From assembly GCF_024172185.1 (NCBI RefSeq), contig NZ_JAMZEC010000001.1, positions 434,001 to 498,000 of the forward strand: a stretch of 64,000 bases of DNA, read 5' to 3'. This document shows positions 28,450-37,464 of the stretch, piece after piece. The notes under the pieces were generated by a model. That model had not been told where the DNA came from. It made no database searches and saw only the letters and a program-made list of their open reading frames with translations. The position numbers and the translations under genes are program-made. The number at the start of each line of letters is the position of its first letter. Position 1 is the first letter of the stretch. This DNA comes from Nonomuraea roseoviolacea subsp. carminata. Its GTDB lineage: Bacteria > Actinomycetota > Actinomycetes > Streptosporangiales > Streptosporangiaceae.

Positions 28450-29413
28450 GGATCCTCTCTGCCGCCCGTAGCCGGGCCGAGGCAGCCCGCGGGTTGCGGG
28501 CCAGCTCTTCTTCGCCGGGGAGCTCGGCCCCCCTCGTCACCAGGCGGAACCGCGGCTGGTGTGCCGGCAGCGGGACGGGGAGCCCGGGTGGGCTGGTGTC
28601 CCTGGTTCGCGCCGTGAGGACCTGCTTGGTGAGCCGGTCCTCCAGGGAGTGGTAGGAGAGCACGACGACTCTCCCCCCGAGCGCCAGCGCGTCGAGGGCC
28701 GCGGGCAGCGCCGCCTCCAGGGCGGTGAGCTCCGCGTTGACCTCGATGCGCAGCGCTTGGAAAGTCCTCTTGGCGGGGTTGCCCCCGGTGCGCCGGGTAG
28801 CGGCGGGAATCGCCTGCCGGACGATCTCCGCGAGCCGCTTCGTCGACGTTATGGCCTCCTTGGCCCTTTCCTTGACAATTAGGCCCGCGACACGCGGTGC
28901 GAACCGTTCCTCGCCGTAATCACGGAGGATGCGCGTTAGCTCCCCGGCCGAGTAGGTATTGACCACCTTCTCCGCCGTGAGCTCCTGCTCGGTGTCCATC
29001 CGCATGTCCAGCGGGGCGTCATAGGAGTACGCGAATCCGCGCTCGGCCTCGTCGAGCTGCGGCGAGGAGACCCCCAGGTCGAACAGCACGCCGTCGACCG
29101 TCGTGCGGCCGAGGGCGGCGCCGGTGGTGGCGACCACGTCGGCCAGCTGGTCGGAGGAGGCGTGGACCAGGGTGGTCCGCTCCGCGTACGGGGCGAGCCG
29201 GCGCGTGGAGAAGTCGATCGCGAAAGGGTCGCGGTCGATGCCGATCAGGTGGAGTGCCGGATGCGCGGCGAGCAGGGCCTCCGAGTGGCCGCCGAGGCCG
29301 AGGTTGGCGTCGACGACGACGGGACGCTCACCGCCCAACGCCGGAGCCAGCAGCTCCAGTACGCGGTCGAGCATGACCGGAACGTGACCGCCGGTGCCTG
29401 TGGCGTCGCTCAT
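28430..29413 (-). CDS. rsmH: 16S rRNA (cytosine-1402 N4)-methyltransferase RsmH (MraW)
   Basis: A SAM-dependent enzyme that methylates C1402 in the ribosomal P site. [13 protein letters not shown] opens the protein and [14 protein letters not shown] is the SAM-binding motif [31 protein letters not shown] and [15 protein letters not shown] are all MraW signatures. 327 residues. ATG at 29413 is chosen because AGGGGGGTTGGAG precedes it and the homology begins here, although the frame is open to 29563. It is the second gene of the dcw cluster, 219 bp after mraZ. Confidence 0.97.
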   Translation of the reverse strand: MSDATGTGGHVPVMLDRVLELLAPALGGERPVVVDANLGLGGHSEALLAAHPALHLIGIDRDPFAIDFSTRRLAPYAERTTLVHASSDQLADVVATTGAALGRTTVDGVLFDLGVSSPQLDEAERGFAYSYDAPLDMRMDTEQELTAEKVVNTYSAGELTRILRDYGEERFAPRVAGLIVKERAKEAITSTKRLAEIVRQAIPAATRRTGGNPAKRTFQALRIEVNAELTALEAALPAALDALALGGRVVVLSYHSLEDRLTKQVLTARTRDTSPPGLPVPLPAHQPRFRLVTRGAELPGEEELARNPRAASARLRAAERIRVDDHD

Positions 29414-29632
29414 CTCCAACCCCCCTCTCGCGTCCTTGCTCGCGGATGACGCGGTCGGCGATCCTATCGGCCCTTCCTGGGTCCCCACCCGGCGCCGCCC
29501 GGCCAGGTCCCCATCCGCACCCTCTTCGTGGAAGCCCGCCATCTGACACCGGGGAAGGTGCATCAGCTGGCCGGCAGTGGTTGCGGGTGGAGACCTCGCC
29601 GAACGACATCTCCGACGGATCGACCGTGCCTT

Positions 29633-30064
29633 CTACAAGATCCCTGGCAGCACCTCCTCCGACAGATCGGCGAACGCCTGCTCCTGAGCGTTGAGATAGG
29701 TGTCCCACGCCTGCGCGTCCCAGATCTCCAACCGGGTGTTGGCCCCGATGACGACGCAGTCGCGTTGCAGGCCGGCATACTGCCGCAGGCTCTGCGGAAT
29801 GGTGATGCGGCCCTGCTTGTCGGGGGTCTCGTCGGACGCGCTGGCGAAGAAGACGCGGCTGTAATCACGCACCGCCTTGGCGGTGACCGGGGCGGTGCTG
29901 AGAGCCTCGGTAATGCGCTGGAACTCCTCCACGGGAAAGACGTAGAGGCATCGCTCCTGGCCTTTGGTGATCACAAGACCCTCCGCCAGCTCCTCACGGT
30001 ACTTAGCCGGCAGGAACAGCCGTCCCTTGTCGTCCAGACGCGGTTGATGGGTGCCGAGGAACAT
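29633..30064 (-). CDS. mraZ: Transcriptional regulator MraZ
   Basis: A 143-residue DNA-binding protein with two AbrB/SpoVT-like swapped-hairpin domains: [14 protein letters not shown] in the first and [14 protein letters not shown] in the second. It represses the dcw operon it heads in the bacteria where it has been studied. ATG at 30064 is chosen over GTG at 30073 because GGGAGG lies 8 bases upstream and the protein then begins [15 protein letters not shown], the family-typical start. Four direct repeats upstream are its likely operator. Confidence 0.96.
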   Translation of the reverse strand: MFLGTHQPRLDDKGRLFLPAKYREELAEGLVITKGQERCLYVFPVEEFQRITEALSTAPVTAKAVRDYSRVFFASASDETPDKQGRITIPQSLRQYAGLQRDCVVIGANTRLEIWDAQAWDTYLNAQEQAFADLSEEVLPGIL

Positions 30065-30114
30065 CGGCCCCACCTCCCGTGCCTAGTGAAGCGCTCGACG
30101 CTGGCGCACCGGCC

Positions 30115-30156
30115 CTCCACTGCGCACCACCATACTCCACTTCTCCCCACCGTCAA
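30115..30156 (-). promoter_or_regulatory. mraZ promoter overlapped by four MraZ boxes
   Basis: On the minus strand GTGGGG (30150), GTGGAG (30140), GTGGTG (30130) and GTGGAG (30120) recur at exactly 10-bp spacing, all in the same orientation. MraZ from E. coli binds TGGG-type direct repeats of the same period. They overlap a plausible promoter, TTGACG (30156-30151), 16 bases, TATGGT (30134-30129), so bound MraZ would block RNA polymerase. The operator call rests on spacing and position, not on binding data. Confidence 0.75.
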
Positions 30157-30211
30157 CTGATTCAACCCCATGTCACAGCCTGATCGTTTCGCGTTTTCGC
30201 AGGTCACAGCG

Positions 30212-30332
30212 GTGGAGCGCAGTGGGGGGCGCGGAGGGGGCGTGGACGGCCACGGGCGTGTCGGAACACGCCGAAGAAACCGGAGGCTGGAGGGCCGGAG
30301 GCGCGCGGGGACGGGCGTGGGGAAAAGTGGGG
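30212..30332 (+). promoter_or_regulatory. Second set of GTGG boxes facing moxR
   Basis: On the plus strand GTGGAG (30212), GTGGGG (30222) and GTGGAC (30242) keep a 10-bp register, with a degenerate CGGAGG at 30232. A further pair of GTGGGG lies at 30317 and 30327. An inverted repeat GGCGTGT-cgga-ACACGCC lies at 30255-30272. No clear -35/-10 for moxR was found in 30157-30540. G-rich DNA makes chance matches more likely than on the mraZ side. Confidence 0.35.
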
Positions 30333-30540
30333 GGCGCATGGTAGCCGCGTGTCACCGGATTCGCACCGCTATGACACAAGAACAGGACATCGTCCAAGTT
30401 CTCTGGAAAATCGGCAAAAGTCGCCCCAGAACCCGCACCATCGTAGGGTCGTACACACAATGGAAAAGGAACGGCATGGCTCCCGCAATGGCATGGCCGC
30501 CACTGGGGACGACCGTCGCACTTCTTCTCATGGAGGCCTG

Positions 30541-31518
30541 GTGGCAGTTACCCATGACGTCCCTCCCCAGCTCGACGAGCTGGTCTCCACGGCGCACCGC
30601 ATCCGCGAGGCCGTCGAGTCCGTGGTGGAGGGGAAGAGCGACGCCGTCCGCCTGACCCTCACCGTCCTGCTCGCCGAGGGCCACCTGCTGATCGAGGACG
30701 TGCCGGGCGTCGGCAAGACCATGCTGGCCAAGGCGCTGGCGCGCTCCATCGACTGCCCGGTGCGCCGCGTGCAGTTCACCCCCGACCTCCTGCCGAGCGA
30801 CATCACCGGCGTCAGCGCCTACAACCAGCAGACGCGCGAGTTCGAGTTCAAGCCCGGCCCGGTCTTCGCCAACATCGTGGTCGGCGACGAGATCAACCGC
30901 GCCTCGCCCAAGACCCAGTCGGCCCTCCTGGAGTGCATGGAGGAGCACCAGGTCACGGTGGACGGCGTGACGTACCAGCTCGACAGCCCGTTCATGGTGA
31001 TCGCCACCCAGAACCCCATCGAGATGGAGGGCACCTATCCCCTCCCCGAGGCGCAGCGTGACCGCTTCACCGCCCGCGTCGCGATGGGCTACCCCGAGCC
31101 GCACGCCGAGCTGGAGATGCTCGACGTCCACGGCGGCGCCTCCCCGCTGGACAAGCTCCAGCCGGTCGCGACGACGGCCGAGGTGCGCACGCTCATCGAG
31201 GCGGTGCGCGGCGTGTACGTGTCACAGCCGGTCAAGAAGTACGCCATCGACCTGGTCGTCGCCACCCGCCACTCCCCCGACCTGCGGCTCGGCGCCTCGC
31301 CCCGCTCGACGCTGCAGCTCGTGCGCGCCGCGCGGGCGCACGCCGCGCTGGCCGGCCGCGACTACGTCATCCCGGACGACCTCCAGGACCTGGCCGTGCC
31401 CGTGCTGGCGCACCGGCTGCTGCCCAGCGTCGAGGCCCAGGGTCAGCGCCGCCTTCCGGAACAGGTGGTGACCGACCTCGTCAGGCGCGTGCCGGTGCCG
31501 GAGACCAGGGCGTCGTGA
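30541..31518 (+). CDS. MoxR-family AAA+ ATPase
   Basis: A 325-residue AAA+ chaperone-like ATPase. Walker A is EDVPGVGKTMLAKAL, Walker B GDEINRASPKTQ, sensor 1 ATQNPIEMEGTYPLPEAQRDRF, and the MoxR lid domain follows. MoxR proteins act with VWA or DUF58 partners in protein maturation. GTG at 30541 follows GGAGG by four bases and gives the family-typical start (V/M-x-VTHDVPPQLDEL); the frame is open to 30349, with ATG at 30493 an alternative. It forms an operon with the DUF58 and transglutaminase genes (GTGA then ATGA overlaps), divergent from mraZ, an arrangement seen in many actinobacteria. Confidence 0.93.
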   Translation: MAVTHDVPPQLDELVSTAHRIREAVESVVEGKSDAVRLTLTVLLAEGHLLIEDVPGVGKTMLAKALARSIDCPVRRVQFTPDLLPSDITGVSAYNQQTREFEFKPGPVFANIVVGDEINRASPKTQSALLECMEEHQVTVDGVTYQLDSPFMVIATQNPIEMEGTYPLPEAQRDRFTARVAMGYPEPHAELEMLDVHGGASPLDKLQPVATTAEVRTLIEAVRGVYVSQPVKKYAIDLVVATRHSPDLRLGASPRSTLQLVRAARAHAALAGRDYVIPDDLQDLAVPVLAHRLLPSVEAQGQRRLPEQVVTDLVRRVPVPETRAS

Positions 31519-32777
31519 GAGCGGGGCTGCGGGCGCTCACCGCGAGGGGCCGTTCGTTCCTCGCCTCCGGTGTCGCGGCGCTGGTGATGGCGGTCCTGCT
31601 GGGAGAGAACGACCTGTTCCGCATCGGGGTGCTGGTGGCGGCGCTGCCGCTGCTGGCCGCCATGGTGGCGGCGCGCACCCGGTACCGGCTGAGCTGCGCC
31701 AGGCGGCTGGACCCGGCCAGGGCCGAGGTGGGCGGGGAGGCCACCGTGACGCTGCGCCTGGAGAACGTCACCCGGCTGCCCACCGGTCTGCTGCTCATCG
31801 AGGACACCGTGCCGTACGCGCTGGGCGTGCGGCCCCGGTTCGTGCTGGACAAGGTCGAGGCGAGGGGCATCCGCGAGATCGACTACCGGGTCCGCTCCGA
31901 CCTGCGCGGCCGTTACACGATCGGGCCGCTGTCGGTGCGCATCGCCGACCCGTTCGGGCTGGTGGAGCTGTCGCGCTCGTTCACGATCGCCGACACGCTG
32001 GTGGTGACGCCGCAGGTCGTGCCGCTGCCCCACGTACGGCTGTCCGGCGAGTGGACGGGCGGCGGCGACAGCCGCACGCGCAGCGTGGCCGCGGCCGGCG
32101 ACGACGACGTGGCCCCGCGCGAGTACCGGCAGGGCGACGACCTGCGCCGGGTCCACTGGCGCTCCACGGCGCGGCGCGGCGAGCTGATGGTGCGGCGCGA
32201 GGAGCAGCAGTGGCAGAGCCGCGGCGCGCTCCTGCTCGACACGCGCCGCCACGCCCACCGCGGCGAGGGACCGCGCTCGTCGTTCGAGGTGGCGGTCTCG
32301 GCCGCGGCCTCCATCGGCGTGCACCTCGCGCACGAGGGCCTCGGCCTGCGCCTGGTCACCGACCAGGGCGCCGAGCACCTGACGGACACCGGCCTGAGCT
32401 GGTCGCTGCTCGACACGCTCGCCGTGGTGCGGCAGAGCCCGATCCGCTCGCTGGACATGGCGGTCTCGGCGCTGCGGCAGGGCGGGGGCGACGGGCTCGT
32501 CGTGGCCGTGCTCGGCTCCCTCGACCCGGAGGAGGCCCGCGAGCTGGGGCGGGTGCGGCACAGCGGCATCACCGGGGTGGCGGTGCTGCTGGACGTCGAC
32601 ACCTGGAACGGCAGTGAGCCCGGCTCGAACGAGGACTACCAGGCGGTGCAGGCCGTGCTCAGCGGTTACGGCTGGCGCATCGTGCGGCTGCCCGCCGGCA
32701 CGTCGATCGCCTCCGTGTGGCAGGCGGCCGGCAACCGCGGCCGGTACGCGCTCAGCCCGGCGGGAGGTGCGGCATGA
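31515..32777 (+). CDS. DUF58 domain-containing membrane protein
   Basis: A 420-residue protein with two N-terminal transmembrane helices (about 15-55). The DUF58 core contains EYRQGDDLRRVHWRSTARRGELMVRREEQ (the diagnostic YxxGDdxrxidWr pattern), followed by a von Willebrand A-like fold (LLLDTRR, VAVLGSLD). It is the usual partner of MoxR ATPases. GTG at 31515 overlaps the moxR stop. Function beyond the partnership is unknown. Confidence 0.9.
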   Translation: MRAGLRALTARGRSFLASGVAALVMAVLLGENDLFRIGVLVAALPLLAAMVAARTRYRLSCARRLDPARAEVGGEATVTLRLENVTRLPTGLLLIEDTVPYALGVRPRFVLDKVEARGIREIDYRVRSDLRGRYTIGPLSVRIADPFGLVELSRSFTIADTLVVTPQVVPLPHVRLSGEWTGGGDSRTRSVAAAGDDDVAPREYRQGDDLRRVHWRSTARRGELMVRREEQQWQSRGALLLDTRRHAHRGEGPRSSFEVAVSAAASIGVHLAHEGLGLRLVTDQGAEHLTDTGLSWSLLDTLAVVRQSPIRSLDMAVSALRQGGGDGLVVAVLGSLDPEEARELGRVRHSGITGVAVLLDVDTWNGSEPGSNEDYQAVQAVLSGYGWRIVRLPAGTSIASVWQAAGNRGRYALSPAGGAA

Positions 32778-35335
32778 GGCTGTCGGTCGCGGCGGCGGTG
32801 GCCACGTTCTGCGCGGCGATCCTGCTCTATCCGCTGTTCGAGGGCGGCTCCTGGTTCTGGGGGACGCTGGGCGCGGTGCTCGCGGTCCTCGCGGCGAGCA
32901 TGCTGAGCGGCCGGCTGTCGCTGCCCGCGTGGGCGGCGCCGGTGGTGGGCGTGATCGTGCTGTGGATCTACCTGACCGCGTCGTTCGCCGCCGGCAAGGC
33001 GTGGGCGTGGTTCGTGCCGACCAAGGCGTCGGTCGTGGAGCTGGCCAGGCTGCTCGGGACCGGGTGGACCGACATCCAGCGCTTCGCCGCGCCGGTTCCC
33101 GCCAACACCGGCGTCACGCTGCTCACCTGCGGCGGAGTCGGCCTCGTCGCGCTGCTGGTGGACCTGCTCGCGGCGCGGATGCGGCGGGCGGCGCTGGCCG
33201 GGCTGCCGCTGCTCGCGCTGGCCACGGTGCCGGCGACGATCCTGGCCGACCCGATCAGCTGGCCGGCGTTCGTGATCGCCGCGTCCGGTTTCCTCGGCCT
33301 GCTCCTTGCCGACGGCCGCGAGCGGGTGGGTCGCTGGGGACGGGCGGTGCTGGTGCGCCGCACCACCCGGGCCGCCGCCCCGCAGCCGCCCGGCGCGGCC
33401 GGGCGGGGAGCACGGGCCGCGGAGCATGTGCGGGAGACCGCCGACACGCGGGGACTGCGGCTGTCGGGCAAGCGGATCGGGTTCGCCGCGGTGGTGCTGG
33501 CCGTGCTGGTGCCGGCGGCGCTGCCGGTGATGGAGCCGGTGTCGTTCTTCACCTTCGGCGTGGGCGGCAGGGGCCCGGGCGCCGGCAACTCGATCAGCAT
33601 CCCCAACCCGATCGCCGGTCTGCGGGGCCAGCTGGAGCTGCCCGAGCAGCGGGTCGTCCTGTCGTACACCAACAGCGACGACAAGCCCCGCTACCTGCGG
33701 ATCTACGCGCTCGACACGTTCGACGGCGAGCAGTTCAGCATGACCGAGCGCAAGGGCTCGCCGGACAACCGGACCGAGGACGGGCCGCTCCCGCCGCCGC
33801 CGGGCCTGTCGCGGGGCGTGCCGGTCTCCAACGTGGTGACCGACATCCGGATCAGCGACGAGATCACGAAGTTGTCGTTCCTGCCCTTGCCGTACCCGCC
33901 CCGGCAGATCCAGGTGGACGGCGACTGGCGGGCCGACGTGAGCTCACTCATGGTCTTCTCCACCCGGGACGAGGCCGCCGGCCTGGAGTACAAGGTGTCG
34001 ACCAGCGAGCCGGCGCCCACCAGCGAGCTGCTGAAGTCGCTGCCGCACTCGCGGTCCGACCTCGACGCCCGCTTCCTGAAGCTGCCGGACGACCTGCCCC
34101 CGGAGATCCGCGCGCTGGCGGACCAGCTCACCAAGGGCGCCCGCAGCGACTACGACGCGGCGGTCAAGCTCCAGGAGTTCTTCACCAGGACCGGGAACTT
34201 CACCTACACCCTGGAGACGCAGGGCCACGGCAACTCGGCGCTGAAGGACTTCCTGCTGCGCAGCCGGGCCGGGTTCTGCGAGCAGTTCGCGTCGTCGATG
34301 GCGGTGCTGGCCAGGCTGGCGGGCATCCCGTCGCGGGTCGCGATCGGCTACACCGGCGGCACGAAGGTCGGCGACCGCTGGGTGGTGGGGACGAACGACT
34401 CCCACTCCTGGCCGGAGCTGTACTTCGAGGGCGTGGGCTGGCTGCCGTTCGAGCCGACGCCGACGGGCTCCCTGGGGCAGGGCAGCGCCCGGGTCCCCGC
34501 GTACACCGTGCCGCCGCCGGACTCGGTGGGTGACAGCTCGACGCCGACGCCCGGCGCGACGAGCAACTCCGCCGACGAGCCGCTCTCGCCGCAGGGCCGG
34601 ATCAACCCGCGCCAGCTTGACCGCGAGGCCGCGCTGCAGCCGGTCGGGCTGCCGGCCGAGGAACCGGCGCCCTGGCCCGCCTACGTGGGCATCGGGGTGG
34701 CCGTGCTGCTGCTGCTCCTGCTGGTGCCGGCAGCGCTGCGGCTGCTCACGCGCGGGCGGCGGCTGCGCCGCCTCGACGGCGCGGGCGGGACGTCGTCCAA
34801 GCCGTCCCGCCCGTCCAAGTCGTCCCACCCGTCCGGGCCGGACGGGTCAGACGGGCCGGACGGTCCGGACGGAGCGGGCGGGCCGGGCGCGCCCCGGACC
34901 GGCTCCGGTGCGGGCGTCAGAGCCGTGGCCGGGCGGCGGCCGAACGTGGCGGCCGTCTGGGCGGAGCTCGACGACCTGCTGCTGGACTACGGGACGGAGC
35001 GCGGCACCAGTGAGACGCCGCGCGCGCTGGCGCGCAGGCTGGCCGAGCGGTACGAGTTCGACGCCGACTCGGCGGCGGCCCTGACGGCCATCGCGTCGGC
35101 GGTGGAGCGGTCGCTGTTCGCCCGTTCGCCCGGCGAGATCGGGCCGATGAGGCAGGACCTGCGCACGGTGCGGCGGGCCCTGGCGGCGACGGTGTCGCGG
35201 GGGCGGAGGGTGCGGGCCGTGCTGCTGCCGCCCTCTACGCTGCGCCGGTTGCGCCGGCTGGGCGAGGGGCTGCTGGACGGCTTCGACCGGCTGGAGAGCC
35301 TGCGGCTGCGCAGGGCGGCCCCGAAGGGGTCATGA
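32774..35335 (+). CDS. TgpA-type transglutaminase with DUF3488 and DUF4129 domains
   Basis: An 853-residue integral membrane protein. The N-terminal half has about seven transmembrane helices (DUF3488/TgpA_N). The extracellular transglutaminase core has Cys502 in RAGFCEQFASSMAVLARLAGIPSRV, His544 in NDSHSWPELYFEGVGW and an acidic residue Glu560 in PFEPTP where many homologues have Asp. A further transmembrane helix follows at about 637-655, then a Ser/Pro/Gly-rich stretch with DGPDGPDG runs, then the cytoplasmic DUF4129 helix domain. ATG at 32774 overlaps the DUF58 stop (ATGA) and has GGGAGG upstream. TgpA of Pseudomonas is essential, but the substrate here is unknown. Confidence 0.92.
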   Translation: MRLSVAAAVATFCAAILLYPLFEGGSWFWGTLGAVLAVLAASMLSGRLSLPAWAAPVVGVIVLWIYLTASFAAGKAWAWFVPTKASVVELARLLGTGWTDIQRFAAPVPANTGVTLLTCGGVGLVALLVDLLAARMRRAALAGLPLLALATVPATILADPISWPAFVIAASGFLGLLLADGRERVGRWGRAVLVRRTTRAAAPQPPGAAGRGARAAEHVRETADTRGLRLSGKRIGFAAVVLAVLVPAALPVMEPVSFFTFGVGGRGPGAGNSISIPNPIAGLRGQLELPEQRVVLSYTNSDDKPRYLRIYALDTFDGEQFSMTERKGSPDNRTEDGPLPPPPGLSRGVPVSNVVTDIRISDEITKLSFLPLPYPPRQIQVDGDWRADVSSLMVFSTRDEAAGLEYKVSTSEPAPTSELLKSLPHSRSDLDARFLKLPDDLPPEIRALADQLTKGARSDYDAAVKLQEFFTRTGNFTYTLETQGHGNSALKDFLLRSRAGFCEQFASSMAVLARLAGIPSRVAIGYTGGTKVGDRWVVGTNDSHSWPELYFEGVGWLPFEPTPTGSLGQGSARVPAYTVPPPDSVGDSSTPTPGATSNSADEPLSPQGRINPRQLDREAALQPVGLPAEEPAPWPAYVGIGVAVLLLLLLVPAALRLLTRGRRLRRLDGAGGTSSKPSRPSKSSHPSGPDGSDGPDGPDGAGGPGAPRTGSGAGVRAVAGRRPNVAAVWAELDDLLLDYGTERGTSETPRALARRLAERYEFDADSAAALTAIASAVERSLFARSPGEIGPMRQDLRTVRRALAATVSRGRRVRAVLLPPSTLRRLRRLGEGLLDGFDRLESLRLRRAAPKGS

Positions 35336-35350
35336 CGGGAGACGCGTGAT

Positions 35351-35381
35351 CGTGCGGTCGTTCCCGAGGGACGGCCGCACG
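35351..35381 (+). terminator. Hairpin after the transglutaminase gene
   Basis: CGTGCGG (35351-35357) pairs with CCGCACG (35375-35381), and inside it TCCC/GGGA also pair. It starts 16 bases after the stop codon, between convergent genes. It shares its right arm with the first palindrome of the repeat array that follows. Confidence 0.55.
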
Positions 35382-35540
35382 ACCGTGCGGAGAGATGCTC
35401 GGACCGGCGGGTGACCGCACGACCGTGCGGAAGAGAAGCCTGGACCGGCGGTTGACCGCACGACCGTTCGGAAGGGGAGCCCGGACCGGCGGGTGGCCGT
35501 GCGGTCGTTCCGCGGGGATGACCGCACGGTCGTGCCGGGA
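35375..35540. repeat. Array of CCGCACGNCCGTGCGG palindromes at about 40-bp spacing
   Basis: The 16-bp near-palindrome CCGCACGACCGTGCGG occurs at 35375 and 35415, with a one-base variant (CCGTTCGG) at 35456. Inverted or degenerate copies follow at about 35495 and 35522. Spacers carry GGACCGGCGGGTGA at a constant position, giving a unit of 39-41 bp. The array fills the 215-bp gap between the convergent transglutaminase and DUF3040 genes. It has too few and too short units for CRISPR. It could be a multi-hairpin terminator or a set of protein-binding sites. Confidence 0.8.
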
Positions 35541-35550
35541 AGGCTCCGGG

Positions 35551-35943
35551 TCAGCGCTCGTCGTGACGGCGGCGCCAGCGCTCTTCCATGCGCTCCATGA
35601 ACGTGCCCCGCCCGCCGCGACGGGCCGGCTTGCCCGGAGCGGGAGCCGAACCGGAGGCGGTGTCGACGAAGCCGTTCATGCGCTTCCAGCTCGACAGGCC
35701 CCACAGACACGCGGCGAGCATGACCACGAAGCCGCCGACGCCGAGCGGGATCAGGTTGATCACCACACCGACCATGAGGAGCACGACCCCGAGCGCAAAG
35801 CCGATGGAGGCCTTGATCAGGCGGCGCTTGTAGTGGCTGCGGGGGTCACTGATCCTGACGGTGTTGGCCCACTTCGGATCCTCGGCGTAGAGTGCCTGCT
35901 CGATCTGGTCGAGCAAGCGCTGCTCGTGCTCAGAGAGCGGCAC
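35551..35943 (-). CDS. DUF3040 domain-containing membrane protein
   Basis: A 130-residue actinobacterial protein of unknown function. It begins (V/M)PLSEHEQRLLDQIEQALYAEDPKWA, the DUF3040 hallmark. Two adjacent transmembrane helices follow (about 50-90) and a basic Arg/Gly-rich tail (MERMEERWRRRHDER). GTG at 35943 is chosen because GGGAGG lies 4 bases upstream and homology starts here. It sits between dinB and the dcw-linked operon in many actinobacteria, but no functional link is known. Confidence 0.9.
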   Translation of the reverse strand: MPLSEHEQRLLDQIEQALYAEDPKWANTVRISDPRSHYKRRLIKASIGFALGVVLLMVGVVINLIPLGVGGFVVMLAACLWGLSSWKRMNGFVDTASGSAPAPGKPARRGGRGTFMERMEERWRRRHDER

Positions 35944-36165
35944 GGCGCCTCCCAAGGACGGCCCCAGGACGGGGAAGACGGCAACGAACACGGGGTGTCC
36001 GGACCTCGCGGTCGGTTATCCCCAGAATACGAGGCTGTAGACGTAGGCGAAAGCAAACGTCCAACGCAGACCAAACCGGAGGTGACGTCATAGCTCCATT
36101 GTGGGTCATCTAGGCACCACTCCCCACACTCCCCCCGACTCGTGACATCGGCGACGACATCGGCG

Positions 36166-37407
36166 TCATGCTTCCATTTCATCAAGTCTTCCGCGCACAA
36201 GCGACGCCGGGAGCACCGCGTCGGGCCCGAACCTGCGGATCGCCTTGTCCATCGCGCGTTCCGCCTCCCGCCATCCCGTCTCGCGCTCGCCGAGACTGAG
36301 CTGCCGCGCCGTCGAACCGGCGGGGCTGAGGTTCTCCATCCTGACACCGACGAGGCGAAGGCGCACCCGCTCCAGCCCGGCCGCCTCGAACAGCTCGCAG
36401 GCCGTGGTGTAGATCTCCTGGGCGACGTCGGTCGGCTCCTTGAGGGTGCGCGAGCGGGTGATGGTGGTGAAGTCGGCCCGGCGCAGCTTCACGCTGACGG
36501 TGCGGCCCACGTGACCGCCCGCCCGCATGCGCGCCGCCACGCGCTCCGACAGGCGCAGCAGCTCGCGCCGGATCGCCTCGGGGTCGTCGACGTCGGCGGC
36601 GAACGTCTCCTCGTTGCCGATGCTCTTGTCGGGCGTGTGAGCGGTGACGGCCCGCTGGTCGCGGCCCCAGGCCAGCTCGGCCAGATGGCCGCCGACGGCG
36701 TGGCCCAGCTCGCGGCGGAGCGTGGCGGGCGGCACGCGGGCCAGGTCGCCGACCGTGCGGATGCCGAGCCGTACGAGGGCCTGCTCGGTGCGCTCGCCGA
36801 CGCCCCACAGCGCCGAGACGGGCAGCGGGTGGAGGAACGCCACCACCTCGGCCTCGGGCACCACGAGCAGGCCGTCGGGCTTGCACTGCTTGGAGGCGAG
36901 CTTGGCGACGAACTTGCTGCCGGCCACCCCCACCGAGCAGGTGATGCCGTAACGCTCGCGCACCTGCTCGCGGATCATCGCGGCGATCGCCGCGGGCCGG
37001 CCCAGCCGGCGCCGGGCGCCGCCCACGTCGAGGAACGCCTCGTCGGAGGCGATCGGCTCGACCAGCGGCGTGATCGCGTGGAAGATCTCCATGACGCCCC
37101 GCGACACCTCGGAGTACTTGCCGTGGCTCGGCGGGATGATCACGGCCTGCGGGCACACCCGGCGGGCCCGGCTCATGGGCATCGCCGAGTGCACGCCGTA
37201 GGCCCTGGCCTCGTAGGTGGCGCTGAGCACCACGCCGCGGCCGGCGGGCGAGCCCACGATCACCGGCCGGCCGCGCAGCTCCGGCCGCTCCAGCAGCTCG
37301 ACGCTCGCGAAGAAGGCGTCCATGTCGACGTGGAGGATCGGGCAGCCGCTGTCATCGGCCCCGCTCCGCGGTGCGGGGCCGATGCCGGTGATCTGCTTGC
37401 GGGACAC
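36166..37407 (-). CDS. dinB: DNA polymerase IV (Y-family)
   Basis: An error-prone translesion DNA polymerase. The palm carboxylates lie in HVDMDAFFASVEL and SDEAFLDV. The helix-hairpin-helix region GVGERTEQALVRLGIRTVGDLA and the little-finger domain (RRADFTTITRSRTL) follow. 413 residues from GTG 37407; GTG 37452 is also possible and neither has a well-placed ribosome-binding site. No C-terminal beta-clamp motif is obvious, although the tail QLSLGE fits the QLxLxx clamp-binding pattern. Confidence 0.93.
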   Translation of the reverse strand: MSRKQITGIGPAPRSGADDSGCPILHVDMDAFFASVELLERPELRGRPVIVGSPAGRGVVLSATYEARAYGVHSAMPMSRARRVCPQAVIIPPSHGKYSEVSRGVMEIFHAITPLVEPIASDEAFLDVGGARRRLGRPAAIAAMIREQVRERYGITCSVGVAGSKFVAKLASKQCKPDGLLVVPEAEVVAFLHPLPVSALWGVGERTEQALVRLGIRTVGDLARVPPATLRRELGHAVGGHLAELAWGRDQRAVTAHTPDKSIGNEETFAADVDDPEAIRRELLRLSERVAARMRAGGHVGRTVSVKLRRADFTTITRSRTLKEPTDVAQEIYTTACELFEAAGLERVRLRLVGVRMENLSPAGSTARQLSLGERETGWREAERAMDKAIRRFGPDAVLPASLVRGRLDEMEA

Positions 37408-37464
37408 GTCCTCGATTCTATCCGAACACCCGTACGAACGCCCGGGCGGCACCCGCCCGGCGGG

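Noticed and set aside
35375..35540. Possible CRISPR array
   Set aside because: Repeats are 16-bp palindromes with conserved spacers, only three good copies, and no cas genes are nearby. Spacers in CRISPR arrays should be unique.
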